This document shows positions 12,640-25,277 of a stretch of DNA of 64,000 nucleotides, in pieces. Each line of letters opens with the position of its first letter. Positions within the stretch are counted from its first letter, which is position 1. The DNA is from Cotesia glomerata (taxonomy: Eukaryota; Arthropoda; Insecta; Hymenoptera; Braconidae). The notes below the pieces were generated by a model. That model was not told the DNA's origin. It ran no database searches and saw nothing but the letters and a program-made list of their open reading frames with translations. Position numbers and translations under genes: made by a program. The stretch spans positions 26,436,758 through 26,500,757 of the forward strand of contig NC_058162.1 in assembly GCF_020080835.1 (NCBI RefSeq), in the 5' to 3' direction.

Positions 12640-13678
12640 TTAACAATTAGTTTCTCAACAAAAACACTAAGATACCTTCTAGTTTAAACTTTCATGCAAC
12701 TAAAACACATCCGAAGTTATAAAATAAGGTATTTCCAAATGTCATTGCATTATTACAAGATATACTCTCAATTTTTACAATTTAAAGTGTAATACTTAGT
12801 TGTTTTTTTACTAGAGACCTGATTTTACTCGAAAAAGCTCTAATATTAAAAAAATGGAAATAAAAATGATCACTTGTTAATTTTGTATGTCGGAAGAAGA
12901 CGATGAGCAAGTTCGCCGTCGGCAAGGACACCTCATTAATATTTAGACGTATTTTGAACGGCGTTACACCCCCGACCAAGCGAGCAACTACTCCCTTCGC
13001 CGTACACTTTCCCTCGGCACCTTGCGACTTTATACATAATTATCCGAGGGAGATTGGCGAGAGCCGGCTCACCTACGTCCTTGTCCAAAGACTCTCATTT
13101 CACCCGAATGTCGGCATTGAGGATATTCTCAGCAAGGGCGGCTCAAGCCCTAGACATTTAATTCCAATTTTTCCAAAAAATATTTTCATAAGTGTCGAAC
13201 TGAAAAATTTTTACAACGCTATAAATTCCTTCTTTTTTTAGTAACAATAATTATTACTTTTATTATTTTTTAAAATGAACATTACTAACGTTTATGATCG
13301 ATCGGCAAGTTTTTAAAAGTTTAGTTTTCTTTTTCTCGTCTATACGCGATGATGGGGAAACCAAAAGAGAGAAAACGAACGAACGTAGTCTGTAAATTTT
13401 CTTACATTTTATGAGCCATCAGAATTTCATAACCTCGAGCCAGTCCGCGTGGTACTTTACACAGGAAAACTTTTCCAAACTCTCTCTTTTTTTTTCTCTT
13501 TCTCTTGCTTGCCCTCTCTGTTATATATTTTTTATTTTTTATCTTTCTCTGATCGTATTCCGAGGGAAAATGGAGAAATGTTAAAGCTAAGGGCCATCGT
13601 AGACGTATAATACTAAGACAAAAATTGTAATAACGTCGAAAAAATTAAAATGTTTTTTTTTTTTTTTTAATACACCCA
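12640..13678. other. Unassigned; GC-richer block and CT tract
   Basis: About 12895-13160 is GC-richer than the flanks and carries the uncertain frame listed separately. A CT-rich tract lies near 13477-13508 and a T-run near 13652-13668. Confidence 0.4.
12903..13241 (+). CDS. 112-codon ORF, coding status doubtful
   Basis: One of the longest ATG-started frames outside simple repeats. The peptide begins MSKFAVGKDTSLIFRRI and ends NSFFF before TAG. The first ~80 codons lie in GC-richer DNA. The last ~25 are Phe/Asn/Ile-rich, like translated background. No domain, signal peptide or transmembrane segment is recognised, and no TATA box or splice signal was identified with confidence. It is most likely a chance frame; a lineage-specific short protein or an exon fragment cannot be excluded. 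Confidence 0.12.
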   Translation: MSKFAVGKDTSLIFRRILNGVTPPTKRATTPFAVHFPSAPCDFIHNYPREIGESRLTYVLVQRLSFHPNVGIEDILSKGGSSPRHLIPIFPKNIFISVELKNFYNAINSFFF

Positions 13679-13949
13679 CACTGATAGAAGGATTTATTTG
13701 TATCAAAAAATATTTGTTAATAATTAACAAATCATTTATTAGAGACCAATATTTAGTATCAAATAAATATTTCTTAGTATTTAAAATGATTTGTTTGTAT
13801 TTAATAAATCTGATATTGATTTATTAAATATTAATAAATCTTTTTGAATACTAAGAAATATTTGTTAAGGACTAAAAAGTGGTCTCTAATAAATGATTTG
13901 TTAAATATTAACAAATATTTTTAACTATAAACAAATCCTTCTATCAGTG
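13679..13949. mobile_element. Palindromic MITE, CACTGATAGAAGG family, copy 1
   Basis: Starts CACTGATAGAAGGATTTATT and ends AATCCTTCTATCAGTG. The whole 271 bp is close to a complete palindrome with GGTCTCTAATAAATG paired to its complement near each side. A second copy lies at 39965-40230. Related ends occur at about 61628 and 63075. Confidence 0.75.
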
Positions 13950-14429
13950 CAAAAAAAGAAATATTTGATCGAAATAAGATTTATTCGTGCCAAATATATA
14001 AGATATTTGGATATGGCCAAATAAATATTTATTTCTGGTAAATATATAATATATTTTAGCGATTTAGTTGCGTAAAATAAATAGTTTATTCATGGTAAAG
14101 ATATGGTTTATTTGCGGTAAATAAATTATAGTTGACGACAATAATGAACTTTTAAAATTTATTGTAACATTAAAGTTAGCTGTCACTTGAGCAATTTTTA
14201 ATTTTATTTAAAAAATAAATTAATTCTAAAAAATTATTTTTAAAAAATTGCATTTTTAATTTTTTAAAATTTCTACATGTCAATTTTTTTTCTTATTTTT
14301 TTTGCCATAATTTATTTGTTAACAAAAGTTATAAAAATTATTAAATATCTGCTAAATTAATTTTATCAATTTTCAGAAATTATAATGGCTTTAAAATGAA
14401 AAAAAAAAAAATTATTTTCTATTCTTTTA

Positions 14430-14913
14430 CACTGAGAGAAAAGTGCATAGTTAACTGAATTATAACATCACAATTATGAAAATATAGTTTTCTGAACTTT
14501 TTTTGTAGTTACTTAAACTATGCATTAGTTTAAGTAACTATTGATAAATAGTTATATCGACTATATTTTAATAAATATGTTTTTGTTATCGCGTTAAACA
14601 AAAAGTTATTAGGTGACTGAAAGGTTTTTACGGACGACGTCTCAGATAGCTAAACTGGAAGAGCCCTTAGTGCGTAACCAAAAGATCCGAGTTCGATTCC
14701 CGGTCCAAGCTATCTGAATTATTTTTTCTGTTTTCTGAGTTAAACTTAATCAAGATGGCTATTAAGCTGATATTTAACTGAAAATAGTTTAAGTAACTAT
14801 CTACTGAGGTTCAATATAATAAATAATGTTAGGTACAAGAACTGCAATTAAATAGTGGTGATGCTATTTAACTAGATTTTCCTAGTTCAGTTGACCATAT
14901 TTTTCTCTCAGTG
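14430..14913. mobile_element. TA-flanked TIR element carrying a tRNA-like sequence, copy 1
   Basis: Termini are CACTGAGAGAAAA and TTTTTCTCTCAGTG, flanked by TA on both sides (14428-14429 and 14914-14915). That fits the TA target duplication of Tc1/mariner-type elements. The interior has no transposase. It holds a tRNA-like segment at 14640-14717. A second copy at 26771-27257 shares most of its sequence. Confidence 0.75.
14640..14717 (+). pseudogene. tRNA-like sequence inside a TIR element
   Basis: TAGCTAAACTGG resembles a Pol III A box/D arm (GCT...AGAGC). CCGAG-TTCGATT-CCCGG forms a T arm with one A-C mismatch and an intact B box. The canonical acceptor strands no longer pair well. Instead, TCAGATAGCT pairs over 10 bp with AGCTATCTGA. 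The anticodon loop lacks the expected U33, so this is tRNA-derived rather than a working tRNA. Confidence 0.6.
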
Positions 14914-15420
14914 TAGTTGAACATTGAAATATTTTCCGTGTCTTCTATTGAATGAAAGTATTAATTGTAGGTTAAGGATAATTTAGATTTGTTTTCGTAA
15001 AATATAATATTTTAAACACCTTACCATATAGGTTAGGTATGACTTTTTTTAATCCCCAATTAATGAGTAGTTATTAATTAATATTATTTATGCGAACACT
15101 ATTATGTATGCAAATAAACTATTTTTTTGAAACATCGCTGTAGCTTAAGTTGTTATCAAAACTTTCAGGTTTTGTTTTCAACGTTCAAGTGACGTCATGA
15201 GAACAGTAGTTGAGTTTTAATGCCAAAGATGTCGTTGTTTCGGACAAACTTAGTATCTTTACCACAAATAAATTATATATTTCTGTCAAATAATAAAATA
15301 ATTCGAGTCAACTGTTATATTTACTTGTACCAAGTGTATATAGTTGTCATAAAAAAATATTTAAAAAAACAACTCAAATAAATAGATTTATTTGAGAGAA
15401 ATAATTCTTTTTTTCTGTGC

Positions 15421-17383
15421 ACAAAACATTTTGATCTTTTATATTTAGAGAAAATTTTGAGCTGAGGAATTATTTTAAAGGTGTAAATTTTTTTTTGCGA
15501 ACAAAGTTTTTGGAGAAAGAATAATTTATAAAGTTTCTAAAAAAAAAGTATAGTAGCTAAATGTACGAACGAGCATGACATGAATGGGCGTTACACGTCG
15601 AGTTTCTGAGAGCAGGATATCCATCAGAGGCAATACAACTTTTATTAGTTGGTTGTCATAAATAAATAATTAAAATTGCAAACTAAAGGTGAATATTGGC
15701 TTTATATTGTCAGGCAAACTTTCTACATTACTTACACACGTTAATAAATAATATGAATTTATTTTTAAGTAAAAAGATTTATATTATTACTTTTAATGTT
15801 GTAACCCAAGATAATCTACCAATTGTTGAGTAATTGCAATTTTAAATGAATTAATACAAATTTTTTAAAATTAAAAGCAAACACAACTTCGGGCGTGAGT
15901 CTCTTGATAAAGTGTTAAATAATAATAATCTCTGGTATTTTAATTGTTGATAAATTAATAATCTGTTTGATATAAGTAACCACTGGAAAGTTATCGAAAA
16001 ATATTGGCTGTTAGACGTCTGACCTTTTTTATTAAGTGTTTGGCGATGGTGCAGGGAGGAAAAGTGGGCGGTGCAAACACTAAAAATCTCTGTTGTCTGG
16101 CTTTAAATATTTTATTTATTTATTAACAATTATTTTTAATTCGGCATTAATTCTAGAGTATTTTTTTGATGGTATTGCTAGAAGAAATAATCCAACCGGT
16201 GTATCTTTTAAATCACCTGATTTTAGTGTTTAGTATTAAATTAGCGGCGTTGTCTGAAGTCAGTCCTCTGGACTTGTTACTTTTAAATTATTTAAAATAC
16301 CGATTGTAAGCAATTGCAGGGACAGTGCTCTGCCGAAATTAATCTGAGGGCTGACTTTTTATATTTTGCCGAGTGTTTCATCACCATTTATTACATCCAA
16401 GTTATTTATGGTACTTTGACGGCGAGGAAATAAGAAATTTATAGACTGTCCTGATTAATATAAAAAAAAAATTCCAAAAAATGTATCGGCCTCGAATTAC
16501 TGATACTGACAAAATACTTGATTGAGTGATTAAAAAAATGAATTGACAGTAAAAAAATCGATAAGAGTTAAAAAAAAAACTTGATTATGAAAATGAGATT
16601 GTTAATTTTTGATAAGTGTAAAAATGTCACTGTCTGAATTTTATCAATTTCAATAATAAAGGTCATCAAGTAATCATGTAATGAAATCTGACACTTTAAT
16701 TACTGATTGAATTTAAATATTTAAATATTAATGATTAATAACTTTTAACTTTATCACTAAAGTTCAATAATTATTGATCACATAAATATTAAACTAAAAG
16801 TTTAAATAAAAAAATTATAATTCACTAATTTAATTGGCTCGAGATTAATAATTACTGTGATATAATTTTTCATTCGATATTAGCCGTCACTTTCAATTAC
16901 CAGCAGTCAATAAATGTCTGAAAGTAAGCGGGCGTTGTTTAATAGTAAATTCATTAATCAAAATAATAAATCCAATCGGGAATTATTTTATCAGCCATCA
17001 AATTTTCTCAATCCCATCTAATTACACTCCCCCATAAATCCATCAGGGTCTTAACTAACATGCCATACCTACTAAGATTGTATAAGTCTAGAGCTTATAT
17101 TTTTCGTAACAATATCATAAACATTGGCCGTCAATCGGTAGCGACAACACGCGCGATAAAATAATTGTAGTCATTCCAAACCATTCGGTTTATTGCCAGA
17201 GATAATCTCATCGCCCTAGTTTCACGTTCTATCCATTTGCCCTCTCAGTACGTGACGTGTCCCCCGACGATCCGAACGATGCGTTTATATCCTCTTTTTT
17301 ATCATCTATTACTCTTACAATGTCCTCCTATTATCTGTTTACGCAAAAATTTATTTTTCCCGAAATTCAAATCTCCAATTTTT
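15421..17383. other. Long AT-rich stretch, nothing recognised
   Basis: Nearly 2 kb with runs of A and T, slight GC rise at 16240-16400 and 17040-17280. I see no exon, terminal repeat pair or RNA. A 69-codon frame at 17237 has no recognisable content. Confidence 0.45.
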
Positions 17384-18440
17384 TTTTTCTTTGATGAAAA
17401 CAGTGACGAATTTTTATGGTCAGACGCAGTATTTACTTTCTTCTGACCCCTGCGGTGAATAATATAATATATCAAAGCACATAGAGAGTAAATGGTGCAG
17501 ATCAAATCTCTATTTTATTTTCAATATTTTTTTTTGCCGTACCATAAAGAAATTTTGAAGTAAAAGTTACAATTGATTTCGCTATGGCCAAAAATTGTGT
17601 TAAATAATCGAAAACAAAGTAAAAATCATCGATAGTGACATCGGTTTGAACGACGAACCGGGTCCAGCGACCAAATGTCAAGCCCCCGCTTAATTCTACG
17701 TGAATCCCGAAAGCAGAAAACGGCTTACGACACTGTTTACAACAGCAAATCGCCCATAGCGCCAGATTTAAAAAACTATTTTCAAAAAAATGGATGGGTT
17801 ATAGCTTTGGAGTCCAGCGAAGGCTATTTTTATTTATTTTGTCAGCAACGATACTCATTACCTCGCTCAATTTCTTACAGCAGAAGTTTAGTTAGACTCT
17901 AAATTTAAAAAGAGTTTGCTTTACGACTAGTCACTGAATCATCTCAATAATATTTAACTTTTTATTGGCGATGTTTAAAATAAATAAAAGTATGAAGATA
18001 TTGAAGAAAGACCAAGTGTGATACAGCGATTAGAAAATGGGAAAACAAACAGCCAAGTCCCAAAAATTTTACCCTTAAGAATGTTCATAATTCTTTCAAA
18101 CATGCTGGGTCAATTACCGATTGACCAACACCACTGATGCAAGGTTGCAAATCTGATTTTGATTTGACTGTTTGGAATTATTTTCAACTTTTGGGGAGTA
18201 GTTTTGATTATCAAACCAAGATTGGTTGTAATTACTCTAACATAACACCATCCAGTCCAAATGTTCCTTTGACAGTCTTATAGACATTTTCGACTAAGAA
18301 ACGGGTCAATGTCATGAAAACTTGAGGTGTTCTAACAGCTTTTCTGAACTTGGTATCGATCCATAATTATCAAACTTTCTGTGAAAATAGCAAAAAAAAA
18401 CACATAGGGTAGCTTTTGTTCATCCAAAATTTTAATTTTC
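17384..18440 (+). repeat. ~1.05-kb dispersed repeat R2, copy 2
   Basis: Inverted relative to 5725-6785. Begins GAAAACAGTGACGAATTTTT and ends near CATAGGGTAGCTTTTGTTCA. The pair could fold into a large inverted repeat across about 10.6 kb. No terminal repeats or target duplications identified. Confidence 0.75.
17675..17902 (+). CDS. 75-codon ORF inside repeat R2, second copy
   Basis: ATG at 17675, stop TAA at 17900-17902. The peptide begins MSSPRLILRESRKQKT. It has the same length and frame as the one at 6245-6472, with substitutions such as Gly9Arg, Val17Ala, Leu41Trp and Leu62Pro. No family is recognised. The excess of amino-acid-changing differences suggests neutral decay. Confidence 0.15.
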   Translation: MSSPRLILRESRKQKTAYDTVYNSKSPIAPDLKNYFQKNGWVIALESSEGYFYLFCQQRYSLPRSISYSRSLVRL

Positions 18441-18780
18441 TGCAAAAAATTCTGATTTCTGATAATATCTAAGAGTTTAGAATCAAAGATTGGAAAGGTA
18501 TGAACTTATAGGTGAAAAATAGAATTCTTAATATTGCTTTAATCAAAAACGCTAACTCTAACATTGTTTTTTCCAAATTAAATTTACTTACAAATCTACC
18601 GCCGTCCTTTTTTCCTCTCCTTCATCATCACCACATAAAAAAAGTCCCGAAACTTCACAGTCTATCAAGTCCACGTATCACTGAACCAAAAAAGTCTCTC
18701 TAAAAACTATCACTAGCGATAAAAACCTCGTCAACCATAAACCAAAAATAATTTATTAAGAATAAAAATGTAAAAAATAT
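18441..18780. other. Unassigned AT-rich spacer
   Basis: No gene, RNA or repeat terminus recognised. Confidence 0.4.
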
Positions 18781-20250
18781 ATAAACTGTTGGGTGACGTG
18801 GTTCTGGTGCTCGTTCTTAGGTATACCGGGCAACAATCTCCTTTCATGCCAAGAATATCCCGCGGGCACTTGTCTTGGGCAGCCGCCAGGAGGAGCTCAA
18901 GAGTGAGAGGACGTTTACGGGGTGCTGGGAGTGAGGAGCCACCAGGGGAGGAAGATGCAGAGCTGCAGAATCAGAAGGTGGTGATGGTAGTGGTTCTCCA
19001 AACCAGGAGAGAGGAGAGAAATGAGAACTCGGGGGGAGGCTTAGTGAGGAACCCTCGTGAGGAGAGGGCGGCGCAGCACCCAGATCTAGTCGCCGCTGAT
19101 TGGACCACCACTCCCTTCTTAGCACGAGCTCACTCTTACCTCTCACTCAACCCAGTCTTCTTCGCCTCTCACTCCTCACTCCTCACTCCTCACTCCTCAG
19201 AACAGAGAGAGTAAGCTCATCCACGAGCTGGTACTGCTCCCACCACCTTCTTTCTGACTCTTCTCTTCTGCGTTCTTTATCCTCTTCTCCATTCCACCAT
19301 TCCAATACGTCCCACGATCACCAACGTCCTATAAGAATTCACGGACCGCCTTCATTTCCACTTCCTGGGGCTTCCAGTCTATGACCTCTTCCTCTTCCTC
19401 ACCGCGATCCTCATCTCAGGGACCCTCACTGACTGCCATTCGATGCAGTTGGTTCTCTATTGGATGCAACGAACCCCTTTGACGAGATATTTTATTGAGA
19501 CGTTTTCAAATAAAACCTCTTTTTTTCGTTTTTCTTTCAGCTTGCTTTCTTTGCTTTGTTGTTCATTTATTTTTATCACACAAAGAACAACTTGTTAATT
19601 GTTCTTCTTGGATCACCACTTCAATTCTAGGCGATATTCCGTCTCACTTTCTCACAGTTCCGGTCAGACCATTACGAACTGCTCAGTCTTGGTGATCAAT
19701 GGTGATTTGTGATTTTTGATTGAAGAGTCAAGATATTTGATTGAGAATCTTGCCAAGACTGAAGGTGATGATAGTTCCAAGACCACAAGACAGCAATGAG
19801 GGTAGCACGAGATGTAGCACACCCCGAGACCTAGACACTACTGAACCAGCCTCATGGCAAAGCTTGTTAACGGCAGTCGACAACCAAGTTTAAACTTGGA
19901 GTAACAATCTCCCGCCCAACGTCTCTCTCTCTCTCCTTCTCCTTAGATTTTCTCACCCCTGGTATATTATCCCTTCTCATACTCTCACTCTTTATCGCTT
20001 GGAAAATAATTTACAAAAGTTAAGCGATTCCTGACAAAAGTACGGGCTAATGTCCCGGATCTGGACTACTGCTGCCAAGTTCATGGTAAGATGAAACTTG
20101 AGAAAAAAAGTATCAACCCGGTGAAAAGAAGGAAACTAAGACGTAGTTTGCTTCTCTGAGCCAAGGGTACCAATATTCTGGGTGCATCTTGGTGAGAGAG
20201 TCGGAATTGGTGTTAAATATTATAGGGTATAATAAAAAAGTTGTTTCTTG
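18781..20250. other. GC-richer, pyrimidine-rich island
   Basis: The most GC-rich long stretch of the window. It includes a 9-bp TCACTCCTC tandem repeat at about 19166-19200, a (TC)n tract near 19923-19937, and purine-rich DNA at 18880-19040. Several overlapping frames exist on both strands, but the longest start at TTG and are dominated by Ser/Pro/Arg from the repeats. It could be a promoter or 5' UTR region of a nearby gene; I cannot show that. Confidence 0.35.
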
Positions 20251-20324
20251 AGATTAGGACAAGAGGGTTAAAAAGATTTAATTTTTTAGCAATGATTATT
20301 GGAAGATTTGATGTAATAAGATAT

Positions 20325-21275
20325 TAGCTATGATCATGATGATAGTTATTATTACAGTTATAAGAGTTATTATGTTTATCATGATCGTTATCATCATAGT
20401 CATGATGATAGTTATCACTGAAATAATCATGGTCACCATGATTATGGCCGTTAGCAAGATCATAATATTTTAATAATTATCAACAATATTATAATTATTA
20501 TCGCCAGAATCATGGTCATTATTAAAATTATAACGGTAATCATTAAAATTATGGTAGTTTAATAATTATTGTTATTGGACCATGATAGTTATGATCAGAA
20601 TCATGACAGTTATCATTAATATAATGATAGATATCATCCTGATCATTAAAATTATCATGATGATGGTAATAATGATCGTCATGATCATGATCATAGTAGT
20701 TGTCATCATGACCATGATCACAAAAGTTATCACCATGATCATAATAGTTATAATTATGATCATGATCATAGTTATTATCATCATGATCATGATATTTATC
20801 ATCAAGACAATGATATTTATTATAATTCTCATGATAGTTAATATCATGATCGTGATCTTAGTATTTATCATCATGATCATCATAACTATTACCATTATCA
20901 TGATAGTTATCATCATTATTATTATCATAGTAGTTATTATCATTATTATGTTTATAGTTCTTATCATCAAGAACATAATAATTATCACCAAAATAATGGT
21001 ACTTATCATAATTATCACGATAGTTATCATCATGATCATCATAATTATCACCATAATCATGATAGTTATCAACATTATTATGATCATAGTAGTTAATAAT
21101 CATGATTATGATCATAGTAGTTATTATCATGATTACGGTCATAGCAGTTATCATCATGATCATGATAATTATGATCATGATCATGATAGTTATTATCAAG
21201 ATCATAATAATTATCACCAAGACAATGGTAGTTATTATAATGATCACAATAGTTATCATCATGATCATGATAGTT
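20325..21275. repeat. GATCATGATAGTTATCA minisatellite, ~950 bp
   Basis: Degenerate repeats of about 21-24 bp built from CATGATAGTTATCATCATGAT. The unit is rich in GATC and in self-complementary ATGATCAT and GATAGTTATC. Open frames of 262 codons (plus) and 171 and 136 codons (minus) cross it, but they are only Met/Ile or Asp/Tyr/His repeats generated by the array. They are not genes. Confidence 0.9.
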
Positions 21276-22464
21276 TAAAGATTGCGATAATTAATATGAT
21301 ATTTATCTCTAAGAAAATTTCAAAAAATAAAAAAAAAATCTGCTATCGACTGAAGCTACAAGCAAAATGAGAAGAGAAAATAAAAAATCCAGAAGCATCC
21401 AAAGACCGAGCAAGTCTACTCATGTACGTGCAGAGTTAGATTAGAAGCTCTGGATGTAGACGACAGTAGACACGATATACGTTCGCTGGGATAGTAGTAG
21501 TGAGAATAAAACTTTCTCCGAGTGTGTTAGTGCTCACGCATCAACTCGAGACTTTTCCATTCCACATAAAATTTTTTTATTTTTTTCCCAATCCTCGAAT
21601 TATTAGCCGCAGATGCCGTCTTTTTTGGGTGTTATTGCTCGATTTTAAATCTATCAGGGACCAAAAAAAAAATTTATTTATTTTATCAACACGAGACCTA
21701 CTACAGAGGAGTCTTGAAAGCAATCTCCCTAAATTAATGAGTAATTTTATAAAAATTTCGACTGAATTAAATACCAATGAAAGTAGTTTGTTCTCGGGTT
21801 GCCTTTAGCTGGAGCCGAAGCTTTAGCTAGTGCCGGTACTTGTTCAAGTCCTTTGTACGTTCACTGGTCGGTAGTACAATATTAGACTGAAAGTAACTAG
21901 TAGAAGCAAGGTATTACCTGGAATTACGTCTCAATCTACCGTGGCCGTCAACTAAACTAATATTAAAAGTTTTAACGTTGTTAGCCGGCGTGCGCGGCCC
22001 GCGGTTGCTTTACCGTCCATGTCCATGGAAGTTCTTCTCTCTCTTGCTCGTACTTTGTACTTGGGTATTCACAATTTACTCCGTCTATTTCCACTCACTC
22101 ACTCACTTCGCTCCATTTCCCAGGGCTGGATAATTGTAAAGAGAAAGAGCGAGAGTCGTATAGCCGCACATTGACCGTTAGACTTTGATGTGTTCGCATG
22201 AAAATTTTACGTCATTAAATGCATCTATCCATCCTCCGTCCACTGGAGATCCCGTCCGATGGTGAACCCTTCGATTTTACCAAACTAGGGCCAGATAATT
22301 ACATTCTTCACTTTTGCGCGTCAGTTAATTGAACGGTTACCGCAAACTTTTAAACAACATAAATACTCGCACTAAGTTACCTACTACAAGTTAATAATCA
22401 TAATTTTTACGTATATTTATATTATTTTTTTCTATGGAGAGCGTACTTATAAAAAGAAAAATGA
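21276..22464. other. Unassigned sequence
   Basis: Mixed composition. A short CpG-rich patch GGCGTGCGCGGCCCGCGG lies at about 21985-22003. No gene or repeat terminus recognised. Confidence 0.4.
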
Positions 22465-22940
22465 AATAGATTTTTTTCGGATCGAAAACAGTAGTTTTAA
22501 TGGCATAGAGTAGATTTTCAAATTTTTATAGAGGGACAAACACGATAACTTTTGGAAAAATCAATTTTTCAACTCAATTTATTTTTTAATCTCTTCATTA
22601 AACTGAAAAGAAGTTCCGTATTGAAAATTGCAGCTTAATATTGTTTTGTTTAATTATAATTAATTTTTTTCGGCTGGCAGTTGGAGAAATTTTCTGTCTT
22701 TTGAGCAGCCATATAGAAAAATTTATTTGTAAACACAGCTTGAAGACAGCTGATACTAAACTCAATTGTTTAGCTGGCTGACGGCCGATACAGTCTTTAA
22801 TTGGTTCTTTTTTATGGTTCACAATCGGAATGAAAGAGGGCGTTGAATTCGTAACAAAAAAATTCCGCGGGAAAATCTAAACGAGCTTTAAAATATAATT
22901 GAAAATAAAATTTCTTGTAATTAACTTATCAAAATTATTT
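22465..22940 (-). repeat. CCCGCGG repeat R4, copy 2 (inverted)
   Basis: Reverse-complement match to 10061-10555. A 74-codon ATG frame (MNHKKEPIKDCIGRQ...) on the minus strand is not kept in the other copies and is not called. Confidence 0.8.
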
Positions 22941-24079
22941 TTTTAATTTTTGTAGTGTATAATATTAGGCTTCATAATTTTAAACTTAAGTTAGTTCTTA
23001 AATCCTCCGACGGATGGCGCATGATCGCTAATTTGTCTCTTTAGAAAAGAGTTAACTTTTTTGTGTTAAATTATAAAATAAAATAAATTTTGAAGTTTCT
23101 TTTAAGAAACTTATCCAATTAATTTTTAGATTAATTTATCTTTTCAAACTTTAAAATAAAAAACCTAAGCAACAAATAAAGTCGTTAGAATATGATTATA
23201 CTCCAAATATTGATAAAATAAAAGCAGTAAAACGATTGATAAAAGGTTTGTACCTACCAAAAAAAGTAAATAAGTAAACTTAAGGGGTGAATGTTTAGCC
23301 TAATAAAATGCATGATTTAGTTACTCTCTTTACCCTCGTAAAATTTATCCAACCCTCTTTTACCTCGTGTAACATACACCGAACACGGTGACGCCATGAA
23401 TTATAAAATGGTGGTAAAAGCGAAAGTTGCGTCGTCATGTACACGGTACTGAAGGAAACCAGTGCTTCAGAAGACAAAGACGGAGTCATTGAAGACAAAA
23501 ATAATCCGTGTATTTGTGTATTTGTTTAATTAAATAAAATAGCGAGCGGAAAGTAAAACAATTTGTCCATGTAAATGTTTTAACGGCGAAACTAATCGGG
23601 ATTTATAAAGCTCGGTGTTTACAGTCCCTGTTTCTATTCGTCATCTGTATTACTGGTAACTATTAAATGTTTCACTCTGTAAACGTGAGCTACTGACTTT
23701 TATGTCCGACAAACTCAAGAGATACTGAATCGTCACTGTTTTATTATTTCTATTTGCCGCTAACAGCTGAGTATATATGACTAGATGAACTACATAAAAG
23801 CAAATGAATGTTAAGTATATGAGTATTTTAACAAATTACTTTATATATATATATATAGCTCCTCCTCTTTCTACCTTTGATCATGCTCCATAAATAGGAA
23901 TATTAATACCTAAAACTTTGAGAAAAGCTCTCTAAAGCTTGACCAGCAGTAACTTTTCATACGGAAATTATTGTGCTAATGAAGTACTTCGAGGTTAAAC
24001 ATACATTTATTATTTGAAAATTAATAATTTTCAAAAATTTGAAATAAAAAAAACAATACTTTCTTTTATTAAAAAAAAA
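22941..24079. other. Unassigned sequence
   Basis: No gene, terminal repeat or RNA recognised. A short (TA)n occurs near 23843-23858. Confidence 0.4.
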
Positions 24080-25277
24080 CTAGCAACTTTGCAGTCACTA
24101 TGTGACTGCCGTGACTTGTGAACTATACATAAAGAAATTTTTGCATTATTAAATAATCAATTTTGTTAAATTGGACTGTACTTTTTTAAATAATGATCTT
24201 TCTGAAGATATAAGCTCATTCCGATGTTACACTCATCAAGAGCTTTCATTTGAGTACCCACATGCATTTTTGATATATTTTTCATATATACATATATATT
24301 ATATATATTTCAAAGATATAAGCTCATCCCGATGTTACACTCATCGAGACCTTTCCTTTGAGTACCCACATCAATTTTTCATATATTTCATATATTTATA
24401 TATAGAATATATGAAAAATTGATGTGGGTACTCAAATGAAAGGTCTTGATGAGTATTACATCTGGATGAGCTTATATCTTTAAAAATGTCATTAATTCAC
24501 AAGATACAAGGTCATTTCTTAATTATTGATATTTTTTAAGATATAAGCTCATCCCGATGTTACACTCATCAAGACCTTTCATTTGAATACCCACATGAAT
24601 TTTGATATATTTTTCATATATGTATATAAATATATGAAAAAATTGATGTGGGTACTCAAATGAAAGGTCTCGATGAGTATAACATCGGGATGAGCTTTAT
24701 CTTTTGATAACATCATTAGGTGACAAAATACAACATTATTTCTTAATTATTGATATTTTTTAAGATATAAGCTCATCCCGATGTTACACTCATCAAGACC
24801 TTTCATTTAAGTATCCACATCAATTTGTCATATATTTCATATATTTATATATTTCGCAAATACTATATATATATATATAAGATATATAAAAAAATTGATG
24901 TGGGTACTCAAATGAAAGGTCTCGATGAGTGTAACATCAAAATAAGTTTGTATCTTAAAAAATATCAATAATTAAGAAATGATCTTGTATCTTGTGAACT
25001 ATTGACATTTTTAAAAATATAAACTCATCCCGAAGTTGCACTCATCAAGACCTTTTATTTGAGTACCCACATCAATTTTTGATATATTTTATATATTTAT
25101 ATTCATTATATATATGTATATATGAAAAATATGTCAAAAATGCATGTGGGTACTCAAATGAAAGGTCTCGATTAGTATAATGTCCGGATGAGCTTATATC
25201 TTGAAAAATGTCAATAGGTCACAAGATACAAGGTCATTTCTTAATTATGTATCTAGAGATTCTCTTAATAATATAGA
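24080..25277 (-). mobile_element. Helitron-like element, copy 3 (both ends present)
   Basis: On the minus strand it begins A|TCTATATTATTAAGAGAAT at 25277. It ends at 24080 with GCAGTCACATAGTGACTGC (8-bp stem, 3-nt loop), the spacer AAAGTTG and CTAG|T. Insertion between A and T, 5' TC and 3' hairpin plus CTAG are the Helitron signature. The GTGGCCAGTG leader segment is deleted in this copy. The interior is alternating inverted ATATAAGCTCATCC modules. No coding capacity. Confidence 0.72.

Larger units (their letters stand above)
13950..15420. mobile_element. Possible TIR element with AAATAAATT-rich interior
   Basis: The left end reads GCAAAAAAAGAAATATTTG and the right end, on the opposite strand, GCACAGAAAAAAAGAATTAT. 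This is an imperfect inverted terminus. Internal AAATAAA-type motifs recur on both sides. The TA-flanked element at 14430-14913 is inserted within it. The terminal match is weak, so the boundaries are tentative. Confidence 0.35.

Noticed and set aside
14640..14717. Functional tRNA gene
   Set aside because: Acceptor strands do not pair canonically and the anticodon loop lacks U33; the copy lies inside a transposon.
18789..19695. Frames of 141, 100, 94 and 66 codons in the GC-richer island
   Set aside because: The two plus-strand frames I checked (18789 and 19495) start at TTG; all are dominated by Ser/Leu/Pro/Arg from simple repeats, overlap on both strands and show no domain.
20582..21370. 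262-codon open frame of Met/Ile/Val repeats (plus minus-strand frames over the same DNA)
   Set aside because: Produced by the GATCATGAT minisatellite; opens on both strands and has no protein-like composition.
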